From Fulvivirga maritima (GTDB lineage Bacteria > Bacteroidota > Bacteroidia > Cytophagales > Cyclobacteriaceae), in assembly GCF_021389955.1 (NCBI RefSeq), contig NZ_CP089980.1, positions 3,405,001 to 3,469,000 on the forward strand: 64,000 nt of DNA. The letters run 5' to 3'. The notes under the pieces are model-generated. The model saw nothing but the letters and a program-made list of their open reading frames with translations, did not search any database and was not told the origin of the DNA. A program made the position numbers and the translations under genes. This document shows positions 45,393-54,929 of the stretch, piece after piece; the first letter of the stretch is position 1, and every line of letters starts with the position of its first letter.

Positions 45393-46283
45393 ATGAAGAC
45401 AATGAAAAATTTAAAGATATTACTTCTGTGCCTGGTTATTTTACCAGCATTGTTGAGTGCTTGTCGTGATGATATGCCGGAATTAGGTAGTCCAATAGAT
45501 AAAAGTTCTTTAAGCTATTCTATTGAGCCAAACCCTAATGAACCTAATATGATTATTTTAGAGAGTTTAACTCCTAATGTAATCCCTTATTGGTATACCC
45601 CAGATGGACTTTCTACTAGAGTTAAGGATACTGTAAGAATTCCGTTTCCTGGAAATTATAAGTTTTTGTATGCAACTCAAGGGGAAGGTGGTTTTGTGGC
45701 TGATGACAGTTTAACTCTTAATATTACAACTACTAACCTGAGTTATTTGAGTGATCCTCTATGGACTTACTTGTCAGGAGGAGTAGGTGAAGAAAAATCA
45801 TGGGTGTTAGATACTGATGGCGTTTATTTTGATGGTCCAATTACTTTTTTCGGATCTGAAAATGGATGGCTTGAAGGAGGAGAAGACGGTTGTTATGGTG
45901 ATGACTGTTGGTCATGGCCTCCTAGCGCAGAACAAGCTGTAAATGATGACATTGTTGCGGCAGGTGACCATGGGGTAATGACTTTTTCCTTAAAAAATAA
46001 TAGTGCAACTTTTACGGCTACTAAACCACAGGAAGGAGATATTACTGAAACTTCTAGTTTTAGAATAAATGTGAATGCAAAAACATTAAGTATTCCTAGT
46101 GCTTCTATATTAAGAAGTTATAAACCTTCTAAAGATGGCATTAGAGGAGTTAGTAACTGGAATAATTATGCAATATTTTCACTTACTCCTGATGAATTAA
46201 GGTTAGGAGTTCTTAGAGATCAGGATGTTGATGGTGAAGGTATAGCTTATCTGGTTTACAACTTTATCCCTAAAGAAGATTAA
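45393..46283 (+). CDS. Surface lipoprotein of the second SusCD unit, putative glycan-binding protein
   Basis: A 296-residue lipoprotein with lipobox LLSAC at about Cys-24, followed by RDDMPE, a fair surface-export signal. Residues ~35-115 look like an Ig-type or PKD-type module (IPFPGNYKFLYATQGEGG). The C-terminal ~180 residues are beta-rich and tryptophan/aromatic-rich (for example CWSWPPSAEQ, GDHGVMTFSLKNNSA), consistent with stacking on sugars. I do not recognise a named family. Its place directly behind susD and before GH5 is that of the SusE/SGBP-A component, so the role is inferred from position. Confidence 0.65.
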   Translation: MKTMKNLKILLLCLVILPALLSACRDDMPELGSPIDKSSLSYSIEPNPNEPNMIILESLTPNVIPYWYTPDGLSTRVKDTVRIPFPGNYKFLYATQGEGGFVADDSLTLNITTTNLSYLSDPLWTYLSGGVGEEKSWVLDTDGVYFDGPITFFGSENGWLEGGEDGCYGDDCWSWPPSAEQAVNDDIVAAGDHGVMTFSLKNNSATFTATKPQEGDITETSSFRINVNAKTLSIPSASILRSYKPSKDGIRGVSNWNNYAIFSLTPDELRLGVLRDQDVDGEGIAYLVYNFIPKED

Positions 46284-46290
46284 AAAAGAT

Positions 46291-46333
46291 ATCCTGTACA
46301 TCTGTCAATTTGGTGGGTGTACAGGATTGATTT
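46291..46333 (+). terminator. Hairpin after the SusD-linked lipoprotein, possible terminator or attenuator
   Basis: A 10-bp perfect stem ATCCTGTACA (46291-46300) / TGTACAGGAT (46318-46327) is followed by TGATTTTC, a mediocre T tail. It could terminate part of the transcription between the transport genes and GH5. Confidence 0.5.
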
Positions 46334-46351
46334 TCAAAATCCGTTTTCCTT

Positions 46352-47593
46352 ATGAACATAAAAACTACTACTACTTTATTTCTATTGCTTTGCTCTTTAT
46401 CATTCGTTTGCTGTTCTAGTGATGATGATGCGGAGGAAGAGCAAAATACCCCTGACATTGTTGAAGATACCACTTCTACCTCATACAGCATTCCTCCTGA
46501 TAACACAGGTATGCGTAACCTCACATCAGTAGAGTTTACTGATCTTATGGGTATCGGATGGAACGTGGGCAACTCCTTAGAAGCTATTTATTTAAACGGA
46601 GATCAGCTCAGCGGAAATGAAACTTCCTGGGGAAATCCTGTTATCAACAGGCAGCTGATAGATTCAGTGAAAGCTGCTGGTTTTACTACGGTAAGAATAC
46701 CTGTGTCATGGTCACATATGTTGGCCGATGAAAATACTTTTGAAATTAAAGAATCCTGGTTACAAAGGGTTGAAGAGGTGGCGCAATATGTATTGGATAA
46801 TGATATGTATGCCATTATAAATGTACACTGGGATGGAGGCTGGATGAATAAGCCTTTCAATGAAAATAAAGAAGAAATTAATGATAAACTAGCTGTGTTT
46901 TGGGAGCAAATAGCGGTTTATTTCAGAGACTATGATGATCATCTGCTCTTTGCTGGTACTAATGAAGTGCACATTCAGGATAATTATGACCCACCAACAG
47001 CTGAAAATGCTGAAGTGCAGAATTCATTTAATCAGACTTTCGTGACCACGGTTCGTGCTACTGGAGGCCGAAACGTTTATCGCCAGCTGATAGTGCAGTC
47101 TTATAACACTAACATAAATCACGCAGCGGATCATATGACCCTCCCAGAAGATGAAACAGCTGACCGACTGATGGTAGAAGTGCATTTTTATGATCCCTAT
47201 GAATTTGCCCTTGAAGAAAATGGAAGCACAACCTTATGGGGATCAAGCCATAATGGTGAAGCAGGTCATGCAGACTGGGGAGATGAAGCTTGGGTTGATC
47301 AGCAATTTGAGAAAATGAAAACCAATTTCGTAGACAAAGGCTACGGAGTCATTTTAGGAGAATTTGGTTCTCTTCTTAAAACCGAGCCTGTGAACAGTAC
47401 TTATGCTGAGCATGTGGCTTCAAGAAATTACTATTTAAATTACGTAACCAGCACTGCGCTGGAAAATGATATGGTGCCTGTTTATTGGGATAACGGGCAC
47501 ACAGGAAATTTAGGTTTTGGACTTTTTGATAGGTCCAACGGACATCAGGAACATGCTGAGGCTATAGAAGCCATCATTTCAGCAGGAAACTGA
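46352..47593 (+). CDS. GH5 endo-glucanase, probable endo-xyloglucanase (GH5_4-like)
   Basis: A 413-residue surface lipoprotein: signal peptide and lipobox FVCC, followed by SSDDDAEEE, a strong surface-export signal. The catalytic TIM barrel opens with MGIGWNVGNSLEA, the start typical of GH5 subfamily 4. The acid/base is Glu-205 in FAGTNEVH and the nucleophile Glu-337 in LGEFGS. Conserved His and Trp occur in INVHWDGGW. GH5_4 members include endo-xyloglucanases such as the first enzyme of the B. ovatus xyloglucan locus. It would make the oligosaccharides taken up by SusCD. A terminator follows. Confidence 0.85.
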   Translation: MNIKTTTTLFLLLCSLSFVCCSSDDDAEEEQNTPDIVEDTTSTSYSIPPDNTGMRNLTSVEFTDLMGIGWNVGNSLEAIYLNGDQLSGNETSWGNPVINRQLIDSVKAAGFTTVRIPVSWSHMLADENTFEIKESWLQRVEEVAQYVLDNDMYAIINVHWDGGWMNKPFNENKEEINDKLAVFWEQIAVYFRDYDDHLLFAGTNEVHIQDNYDPPTAENAEVQNSFNQTFVTTVRATGGRNVYRQLIVQSYNTNINHAADHMTLPEDETADRLMVEVHFYDPYEFALEENGSTTLWGSSHNGEAGHADWGDEAWVDQQFEKMKTNFVDKGYGVILGEFGSLLKTEPVNSTYAEHVASRNYYLNYVTSTALENDMVPVYWDNGHTGNLGFGLFDRSNGHQEHAEAIEAIISAGN

Positions 47594-47624
47594 TTAAAGA
47601 TTATAGTTTAATCATATAAGGGTT

Positions 47625-47667
47625 GAATGTCCGGGTTAATGCTATCCGGGCATTCATATTTTTTTAA
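47625..47667 (+). terminator. Terminator between GH5 and GH2
   Basis: A 10-bp stem GAATGTCCGG (47625-47634) / CCGGGCATTC (47646-47655), with one G-U pair, is followed by a T-rich tail to 47667. It splits the locus, so GH2 needs its own promoter or readthrough. Confidence 0.75.
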
Positions 47668-47690
47668 TCTGATAACTAAATATTAATAAA

Positions 47691-50111
47691 TTGGCTCATT
47701 CGTTCCACAAACTCCTTTTTTTATGCTTACTTCTGCTAAGCTTTAGTTGTAAGCAAGAAAGAACTTCTAATCGATCAGTAATAGACTTTGATCAGAACTG
47801 GCGATTTTCATTGGCTGACAGTACATTAGATGCCAGCAAACCAAACTTCACAGATTCTACCTGGCGCCAGTTAGACCTTCCTCATGATTGGAGTATTGAA
47901 GGCAAATTTGATAAGGAAAATCCTGCCGGAGTCGGCGGAGGAGCCCTTCCCGGAGGCATCGGCTGGTATAGAAAGACTTTTCAGTTAGATAAAGCGGATT
48001 CTGCTAAGCTAGTGTTTATTGATTTCGATGGAATATACTCTAATGGAGAAGTATGGATCAATGGTGAATATTTAGGAAAAAGGCCGAATGGCTATATCTC
48101 ATACAGGTATGAACTTACTCCTCACCTGCATTATGGAGACCAGGAAAACGTAATTGCTGTAAAGGTAAATAATGATCAGCAACCTAATTCGAGATGGTAC
48201 TCCGGCTCTGGTATTTATAGAAATGTATGGTTGGTAAAAACTAACAAAACTTTCGTAGAGCAGTATGGTACTCAGGTAATTACTCCTCAGGTATCATCAG
48301 ACTCAGCATTGGTAGCTCTCAATATCAGTATAGAAAACAGGTCTTCCGCTCAGAAAGTAAATATCATCAATAATATAGTTTCCGAAGATGGGCAAACCGT
48401 AGCTTCAGGAACTTTAGAAAAGGACTTAAAGGCTGGTGATAATCAGCTGAGTACTGAAATTTCAGTAAAACAACCTCATTTATGGTCTGTAGATGATCCA
48501 TTTATGTATAAAGTAGTCACTACTATAGAGCATGAAGGTAAAATCATAGACGAATATTCAACTCCGCTAGGTATCAGATATTTTAATTTTTATGCGAAAA
48601 AAGGATTTACGCTCAATGGTCAGCCTCTAAAAATAAGAGGAGTTTGTAACCATCATGACTTGGGCGCTCTCGGAGCCGCTGTAAATGTAAGGGCGATGGA
48701 GAGACAGCTGGAAATCATGAAGGGAATGGGAGTTAATGGAATTCGTACTGCGCATAACCCGCCAGCTCCAGAATTACTTCAGCTATGTGATAGCATGGGC
48801 TTTATAGTAATGGATGAAGCCTTTGATATGTGGGCTAAGAAAAAATCAGAATATGACTATGCTTCTGTTTGGGATGAGTGGCACAAGCAAGACCTTGAAG
48901 ATTTAATAAAAAGAGATAGAAACCACCCCAGTATATTTATTTGGAGCATTGGTAATGAAATATTAGAACAGTTTGACAGCACAGGTACAACCATAGCCAA
49001 AGAGCTGGCCGATATAGTTAAATCTTTAGACGAAACGCGCCCTATTACCTCAGCGCTTAATGATCCGCAGCCTAAAAATAATATCTACCTTTCAGGAGCA
49101 TTAGATCTTGTAGGCTTCAATTATCATCATCAGGATTACGAGCCTTTCCCAGAGAACTTCCCGGGAGAGAAGTTTATAGCTACAGAAACTACTTCAGCTT
49201 TAGCTACCAGAGGTCATTATGATATGCCTTCAGATAGTATTAGAAGATGGCCCATTCGTTGGGATTTGGAGTTTACCGAAGGTAATGCTGATAATACTGT
49301 TTCGGCTTATGATAATGTAAGCGCACCTTGGGGGTCTACTCATGAAGAAACACTAAAAATCATTGAAAAGCATGATTATCTGTCCGGTATGTATATCTGG
49401 ACGGGCTTTGATTACATAGGAGAGCCAACTCCATATACCTGGCCATCACGCAGCTCATACTTTGGCGTGGTAGATCTGGCCGGTTTCCCTAAAGACACAT
49501 ATTATCTGTACAAAAGTGAATGGACTGAAGATTCTGTTTTGCATGTATTCCCTCACTGGAATTGGGAAGAAGGTAAAACTGTAGATGTTTGGGCCTATTA
49601 TAATCATGCTGATGAAGCAGAGCTATTCTTAAATGGAGAGAGTAAAGGAATAAAGAGAAAAGAAGGAGATGGTATGCATGTGATGTGGAGGCTGAGCTAT
49701 GAACCAGGAGTGGTTAAAGTAGTTACCAGAAAAGATAATGAAGTGGTAATGACCAAAGAAGTACACACCGCAGGTAAGGCAGCAAAGATAAAGTTAGAAG
49801 TAGATAGAGCAGATATTAATGCTGATGGTAAAGACCTGGCTTTTGTAACCGTAACTATATTAGATAAAGACGGAAATGTAGTGCCAGATGCTGATAATCA
49901 GGTGAATTTTTCATTGGAAGGAAAGGGTAAGATAGTAGGGGTTGATAATGGAGATCCTACCAGCATGGAGTCATTTAAAGCAGAGCAAAGAAAGGCTTTT
50001 CATGGATTGGCCCTGGCAATAATACAATCTAGCTCGGAGTCTGGGAGTATTAAGCTCACTGCTTCAGCTGATGGCTTAGAAGGCAGCAGCCTTAACATAA
50101 CTACTAAATAG
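47691..50111 (+). CDS. GH2 beta-galactosidase, lipoprotein
   Basis: An 806-residue exported enzyme that removes beta-galactose. The start is TTG at 47691, giving MAHSFHKLLFLCLLLLSFSC, a lipoprotein signal; no ATG lies near. After Cys there is KQERTSN, without an acidic run, so it is probably periplasmic. Domains: sugar-binding jelly roll (~30-175), Ig-like (~190-290), catalytic barrel (~295-590) with acid/base Glu-423 (WSIGNE) and nucleophile Glu-499 (ATETTS), then two C-terminal beta domains of the DUF4982 and bacterial Ig type (~620-806). In the xyloglucan setting it would free galactose from the side chain. Confidence 0.87.
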   Translation: MAHSFHKLLFLCLLLLSFSCKQERTSNRSVIDFDQNWRFSLADSTLDASKPNFTDSTWRQLDLPHDWSIEGKFDKENPAGVGGGALPGGIGWYRKTFQLDKADSAKLVFIDFDGIYSNGEVWINGEYLGKRPNGYISYRYELTPHLHYGDQENVIAVKVNNDQQPNSRWYSGSGIYRNVWLVKTNKTFVEQYGTQVITPQVSSDSALVALNISIENRSSAQKVNIINNIVSEDGQTVASGTLEKDLKAGDNQLSTEISVKQPHLWSVDDPFMYKVVTTIEHEGKIIDEYSTPLGIRYFNFYAKKGFTLNGQPLKIRGVCNHHDLGALGAAVNVRAMERQLEIMKGMGVNGIRTAHNPPAPELLQLCDSMGFIVMDEAFDMWAKKKSEYDYASVWDEWHKQDLEDLIKRDRNHPSIFIWSIGNEILEQFDSTGTTIAKELADIVKSLDETRPITSALNDPQPKNNIYLSGALDLVGFNYHHQDYEPFPENFPGEKFIATETTSALATRGHYDMPSDSIRRWPIRWDLEFTEGNADNTVSAYDNVSAPWGSTHEETLKIIEKHDYLSGMYIWTGFDYIGEPTPYTWPSRSSYFGVVDLAGFPKDTYYLYKSEWTEDSVLHVFPHWNWEEGKTVDVWAYYNHADEAELFLNGESKGIKRKEGDGMHVMWRLSYEPGVVKVVTRKDNEVVMTKEVHTAGKAAKIKLEVDRADINADGKDLAFVTVTILDKDGNVVPDADNQVNFSLEGKGKIVGVDNGDPTSMESFKAEQRKAFHGLALAIIQSSSESGSIKLTASADGLEGSSLNITTK

Positions 50112-50114
50112 ATT

Positions 50115-50247
50115 AAGGAGGTTGTATTAAATGTTGCTTTTTTTCAGATGAAAATTGAGAAAACCTCCTTTTATAAGTAAAGGAGTATCTGGTAAACATT
50201 TTCTTGAGACATTCGCTATCGAAATTGGCGCTTGTTAATACAACCTC
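50115..50247 (+). promoter_or_regulatory. Competing inverted repeats in the GH2-GH31 intergenic region
   Basis: AAGGAGGTT (50115-50123) is complementary to AACCTCCTT (50162-50170). The overlapping stretch 50118-50130 (GAGGTTGTATTAA) is complementary to 50235-50247. The two pairings cannot exist together, as in an attenuator. The distal arm ends 73 nt before the GH31 ATG at 50320. Confidence 0.42.
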
Positions 50248-50319
50248 TCATTTTTAATATAACAGGCTTCATTGGGTTTGTTAAATACTTTTGAAGCCAA
50301 CCCTAAAATCAACCTGGTC

Positions 50320-52719
50320 ATGAAAAGTTATTTATTAACCGGCCTGGCGGTACTCATGCTAAGCATATGTGTGCCGAGAGCCAATGCACAAATACAAGAG
50401 TTCGATTTACTCAATGCGCCTTTAGATGTTAGCCCAGCTTTCAGGAGCTTTGAAAATACTTATTACCTGGCAGATAGCCTGGCTGAATTTAACGAGAAAA
50501 CAGGTGAAGGAAGCATTAAATATTCAAGGTATGAGTATGTAACCCGACAAGCCTTTAATAATATGCTCGGAGTTATTCGTCCGGTTAAGGCAAATGAATT
50601 TCCTACTACAGAATATGAAGAAGCCCCTAAAAGAAGCTTTAAAGTAGAGCTGATTACTGATAAAACCATCAGAATAAAAGCCATATCAGGTCCACAACTC
50701 AATCAAAATGAAGCTTCACTATTGCTGGTAAACGGAAAGGCAGAACAACATAGAAATGCCTGGAAGTATAAAAAGGTTGAGGGTGGACATCAATATTATA
50801 ACGAAAACGGGTCGGTAACCATCTATCAATATCCTTGGCGAATAGAATTTAAAGATGCTCAAGGTAGACTGCTGACTAAGTCGGTTCATAATGCCGATTT
50901 TACAGATTCTACCTATACTCCGGTTATGCCATTTTCATATGTGCGTAGGGCTAGTGATTATTCAAGAAGTTATTCAGCGGCCTTTTCTTTACAACCAGGA
51001 GAGAAAATGTTTGGTTTTGGCGAATCATTTACTCAGCTCAATAAAAGAGGGCAGCGCGTGGTTTTGTGGACTGATGATGCCAATGGTACTCAAAATGAAA
51101 CCATGTATAAGCCAATTCCTTTTTTCATGAGTAACCGAGGCTATGGCATGTTTATTCATACGTCTTCGCCAATTACTTGTGACGTAGGTAAGTATTTTAA
51201 CGCAGTCAACTCACTTATGATTGGTGACGATGAACTGGATGTTTTTGTGTTTTTAGGCGAACCCAAAGATATTCTTGATGAGTACACCGAACTGACTGGA
51301 AAGCCCTCCATGCCTCCTTTGTGGTCTTTCGGTCTTTGGATGAGCCGCATTACTTATTTCTCAGAGGCCGATGGAAGAAAAGTGGCTTCTGACCTAAGAA
51401 AAAATAAAGTGCCAGCAGATGTTATTCACTTTGATACCGGCTGGTTCGGAGTAGATTGGCGAAATGATTACCAATTTGCCTCTGATAGGTTTGATAATCC
51501 TTCTAAAATGATTTCAGATCTTAAAAAGGATGGGTTTCATATCTCGTTATGGCAATTGCCTTATTTTACCCCTAAAAATACTTTGTATCCGGAGCTGGTC
51601 GATAAAGGCCTGGTAGTAAAAGACTTTAAAGGCAACTTACCTTATGAAGATGCCGTGCTCGATTTCTCTAATCCTGAAACCGTAGATTGGTATCAATCTA
51701 AAATTGGTAACCTTATCAAAATGGGAGTTGGAGCTATAAAAGTGGATTTTGGAGAAGCAGCGCCGGTAAATGGTATTTATCACTCTGGCAGAACTGGTTT
51801 TTATGAGCATAACTTATACCCGTTAAGATATAACAAAGCGGTGGCTGATGTAACTAAAGACGTTAGCGGAGAAAATATCATTTGGGCACGTAGCGCCTGG
51901 GCAGGCAGTCAACGCTATCCTTTACACTGGGGCGGAGATGCTGCCAACAGTAATACGGCTATGGCAGCCAGCTTGCGTGCAGGCTTGTCTTTTGGCTTAT
52001 CAGGATTCTCTTTTTGGAGTAATGATATAGGTGGTTTTGTAATGAAAACACCTGAGAGCCTGTACCGAAGATGGACTCCATTTGGTTTACTTACTTCTCA
52101 TTCCAGAACGCATGGAGCTCCTCCTAAAGAACCCTGGGAGTATAGTAAAGACTTCCTTAAGGAGTTTCGTCTGGCAGATAACATGAGGTATCAACTGATG
52201 CCTTATATCTATGCTCAGGCTAAGCAATGTACTGAAAAAGGACTGCCTATGGTAAGGGCGCTATTTGTGGAGTATCCTAATGATCCTGGAGCATGGTTGG
52301 TAGATGATCAATACCTTTTTGGTTCAGATATTTTAGTAGCTCCTTTGTTTGAAGAAGTGAACGAAAGAGCCGTTTATTTGCCCGCTGGTGAATGGATCGA
52401 TTATCAGACTGGTAAATCATATCAAGGCGGATGGCATAATATAACAGCAGGGGAGATTCCTATTATTATGCTGGTGAAAAGCGGTAGTGTAATTCCTCAT
52501 ATTAAGTTGGCACAATCAACTATGGAAATGGATTGGTCACAGTTAGAGCTAAAAGTGTATGCTAATAATCAAAAACAGGCAAATGGTGTTGTTTACCTGC
52601 CAGGAAAGAGTGATTTAGCAGAGCTTACCCTGAATAGTAATAATGGCAAATATGAACTAGTAACTGATCCATATAAAGGAGAGGTGAAATGGAAGGTGTC
52701 TACTTATAACGACAAATAG
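50320..52719 (+). CDS. GH31 alpha-xylosidase (YicI-like)
   Basis: A 799-residue exo-enzyme; the ATG at 50320 gives MKSYLLTGLAVLMLSICVPRANAQ, a signal peptide without lipobox, so the product is periplasmic. An ORF extension to 50272 is rejected. The N-terminal beta-sandwich (~25-310) precedes the catalytic barrel. The nucleophile is Asp-476 in IKVDFGEAA and the acid/base Asp-540 in WGGDAANSN. The KVDFGE form is that of YicI-type alpha-xylosidases, unlike the WLDATEPD of the first GH31 in this window. It would remove xylose from xyloglucan oligosaccharides. The next gene starts 4 bp after its stop. Confidence 0.87.
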   Translation: MKSYLLTGLAVLMLSICVPRANAQIQEFDLLNAPLDVSPAFRSFENTYYLADSLAEFNEKTGEGSIKYSRYEYVTRQAFNNMLGVIRPVKANEFPTTEYEEAPKRSFKVELITDKTIRIKAISGPQLNQNEASLLLVNGKAEQHRNAWKYKKVEGGHQYYNENGSVTIYQYPWRIEFKDAQGRLLTKSVHNADFTDSTYTPVMPFSYVRRASDYSRSYSAAFSLQPGEKMFGFGESFTQLNKRGQRVVLWTDDANGTQNETMYKPIPFFMSNRGYGMFIHTSSPITCDVGKYFNAVNSLMIGDDELDVFVFLGEPKDILDEYTELTGKPSMPPLWSFGLWMSRITYFSEADGRKVASDLRKNKVPADVIHFDTGWFGVDWRNDYQFASDRFDNPSKMISDLKKDGFHISLWQLPYFTPKNTLYPELVDKGLVVKDFKGNLPYEDAVLDFSNPETVDWYQSKIGNLIKMGVGAIKVDFGEAAPVNGIYHSGRTGFYEHNLYPLRYNKAVADVTKDVSGENIIWARSAWAGSQRYPLHWGGDAANSNTAMAASLRAGLSFGLSGFSFWSNDIGGFVMKTPESLYRRWTPFGLLTSHSRTHGAPPKEPWEYSKDFLKEFRLADNMRYQLMPYIYAQAKQCTEKGLPMVRALFVEYPNDPGAWLVDDQYLFGSDILVAPLFEEVNERAVYLPAGEWIDYQTGKSYQGGWHNITAGEIPIIMLVKSGSVIPHIKLAQSTMEMDWSQLELKVYANNQKQANGVVYLPGKSDLAELTLNSNNGKYELVTDPYKGEVKWKVSTYNDK

Positions 52720-52723
52720 AGTT

Positions 52724-54895
52724 ATGGCAGAAAGATACCATAAGGTAGGTGTTTTGCTATGGCTAATGATGTGCGTGATAGCACATGCCGGGCAAGGGCA
52801 ATATAAATATCCATTTCAAAATCCTGACTTGTCAGCAGAAGAGAGGATAGATAATGCGCTTTCTCTAATGACTTTAGAGGAAAAGGCAGCTTGCCTGGGA
52901 ACAGATCCTACGGTAGAAAGACTCGGAATACGCGGAACCAGTCATATGGAAGGCTTGCACGGACTGGCTGTAGGTGGACCTGGTAAGTGGGGAAGAGACC
53001 ATCCGGTTACTACTACTACTTTTCCACAGGCATATGGTTTGGCAGAATCCTGGGATCCTGGCCTGATTAAAACAGTAGCAGAAATAGAAAGCGAAGAGGC
53101 GCGGTTTATCTTTCAAAACAAGAATTATGAAAGAGGAGGATTGGTCATAAGAGCTCCAAATGCTGATTTGGGACGTGATCCTCGCTGGGGAAGAACGGAA
53201 GAGTGCTATGGTGAAGATGCCTGGTTTAATGCAAAAATGACTGTGGCTTTTGCCAAAGGTTTACAAGGAGACCATCCTAAATATTGGAAAACAGCCTCTC
53301 TCATGAAGCATTTCATGGCTAATAGTAATGAAGATGGTAGAGATAGCTCTTCATCTGACTTCGGAGAGCGATTATTTAGAGAATATTACTCTTATCCTTT
53401 TTATAAAGGCATTAAAGAAGGCGGTTCTCGTGCTTTTATGGCTGCCTATAATGCTTATTATGGCATCCCTATGGCCGTACATCCTATGCTAAAAGCAATA
53501 GCGATACAAGAGTGGGGGCAAGATGGAATCATCTGTACAGATGGCGGAGCCTTTCAAATGCTGGAGAACAGTCATCATTATTATCCTGATTTAGAAAATG
53601 CAGCAGCAGGAACGCTCAAAGCAGGAATTAATCAGTACCTCGATGACTACCAAAAAGGAGTAGAAGGAGCTTTGCAAAAAGGATATATCAAAGAAGCAGA
53701 CATCGATGAGGCTCTACGTGGAGTTTTTAGAGTAATGATAAAGCTGGGCATGTGGGATCCTCAGGAAATGGTGCCTTATGCACAAATCGGAGCGAAACAA
53801 AATGAAGAGCCCTGGCTTAAAGAAGATCATAAAAAGGCGGTACGTACTGTTACCGAACGGACTATAGTTTTGCTCAAAAACGAGGAGAATACTCTCCCTT
53901 TAAAGAAGGAAGAATTAAAATCAATTGCAGTACTGGGATCAGTAGGACAGGATGTTTTTTTGGATTGGTATAGTGGTACGCCTCCTTATACCATCTCTGC
54001 TTTTGATGGGATAAAAAACTATTTGAAGGATAATGTGAATGTGTTAAAAGCAGACAGTAATGATATCGCTTCTCAAGTAGAGTTAGCTCAAAAGTCTGAT
54101 TTAGCGCTATTAGTGGTAGGTAATCATCCGTATTGCAATGACCCTTCATGGAAAGTGTGTGATACCCCGAGCTTCGGTAGAGAGGCGGTAGATAGAAGGT
54201 CTCTCTCCTTGGAAGAAGAGGAACTGATAAAAAAGGTTTATGAGGTGAACCCTAATACTGTGGTGGTTCTGGTGAGTAGCTTTCCATATGCTATCAACTG
54301 GACTCAGGAAAATATACCTGCCATTATTCATATGACTCATAATAGTCAGGAAATGGGTAATGCTTTAGCTAATGTGCTTTTCGGAGAAGTAAATCCAGCA
54401 GGCAGATTGGTGCAGACCTGGCCAAAATCATTAGATCAATTGCCTCCTATGATGGACTATGATATTACCAATGGCCGCACTTATATGTATTCAAAAAAAG
54501 AGCCGTTATATCCATTTGGCTATGGCCTGAGTTACTCTTCATTTTCATATCATAACCTCGCGGTCGATCAGAAAAGTATACCTGTAGAAGGAGAGTTATC
54601 GATAGAGCTTGATGTCACTAACACAGGAAGTATTGATGGCGATGAAGTAGTTCAGCTTTATGTAAAACATATTAATTCTTCAGTAGAGAGGCCTATTAAA
54701 GAATTAAAAGGATTTGGCAGGGTGTATATTCCGGCAGGTGAAACCCGAAAGGTGGTAATTCCTTTGAAAGCACAAGATTTAGCGTATTGGGATGAGCAGA
54801 AAAAGGATTTTGTAGTAGAAAAGGATAAAATCAAGGTGATGATAGGTAGTTCGTCACAGGATATAAGGTTAGAAAAAGAAATAAGAGTACGATGA
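52724..54895 (+). CDS. GH3 beta-glucosidase/beta-xylosidase
   Basis: A 723-residue exo-enzyme with a signal peptide (to about AHAGQGQ). The N-terminal barrel (~35-340) has the substrate loop RDPRWGRTEECYGED and the nucleophile Asp-273 in IICTDGGAF. The alpha/beta sandwich domain (~375-590) carries LDWYSGTPPYTISAFDGI, typical of the plant-like beta-xylosidase branch of GH3. A C-terminal fibronectin-III-like domain ends the protein (~610-720; PFGYGLSYSSFSY). Both beta-glucosidase and beta-xylosidase activities occur in this branch. It is coupled to the preceding GH31. Confidence 0.85.
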   Translation: MAERYHKVGVLLWLMMCVIAHAGQGQYKYPFQNPDLSAEERIDNALSLMTLEEKAACLGTDPTVERLGIRGTSHMEGLHGLAVGGPGKWGRDHPVTTTTFPQAYGLAESWDPGLIKTVAEIESEEARFIFQNKNYERGGLVIRAPNADLGRDPRWGRTEECYGEDAWFNAKMTVAFAKGLQGDHPKYWKTASLMKHFMANSNEDGRDSSSSDFGERLFREYYSYPFYKGIKEGGSRAFMAAYNAYYGIPMAVHPMLKAIAIQEWGQDGIICTDGGAFQMLENSHHYYPDLENAAAGTLKAGINQYLDDYQKGVEGALQKGYIKEADIDEALRGVFRVMIKLGMWDPQEMVPYAQIGAKQNEEPWLKEDHKKAVRTVTERTIVLLKNEENTLPLKKEELKSIAVLGSVGQDVFLDWYSGTPPYTISAFDGIKNYLKDNVNVLKADSNDIASQVELAQKSDLALLVVGNHPYCNDPSWKVCDTPSFGREAVDRRSLSLEEEELIKKVYEVNPNTVVVLVSSFPYAINWTQENIPAIIHMTHNSQEMGNALANVLFGEVNPAGRLVQTWPKSLDQLPPMMDYDITNGRTYMYSKKEPLYPFGYGLSYSSFSYHNLAVDQKSIPVEGELSIELDVTNTGSIDGDEVVQLYVKHINSSVERPIKELKGFGRVYIPAGETRKVVIPLKAQDLAYWDEQKKDFVVEKDKIKVMIGSSSQDIRLEKEIRVR

Positions 54896-54929
54896 TAATT
54901 TCCCAAAGGGAGATTCAAGGTAATATAAA

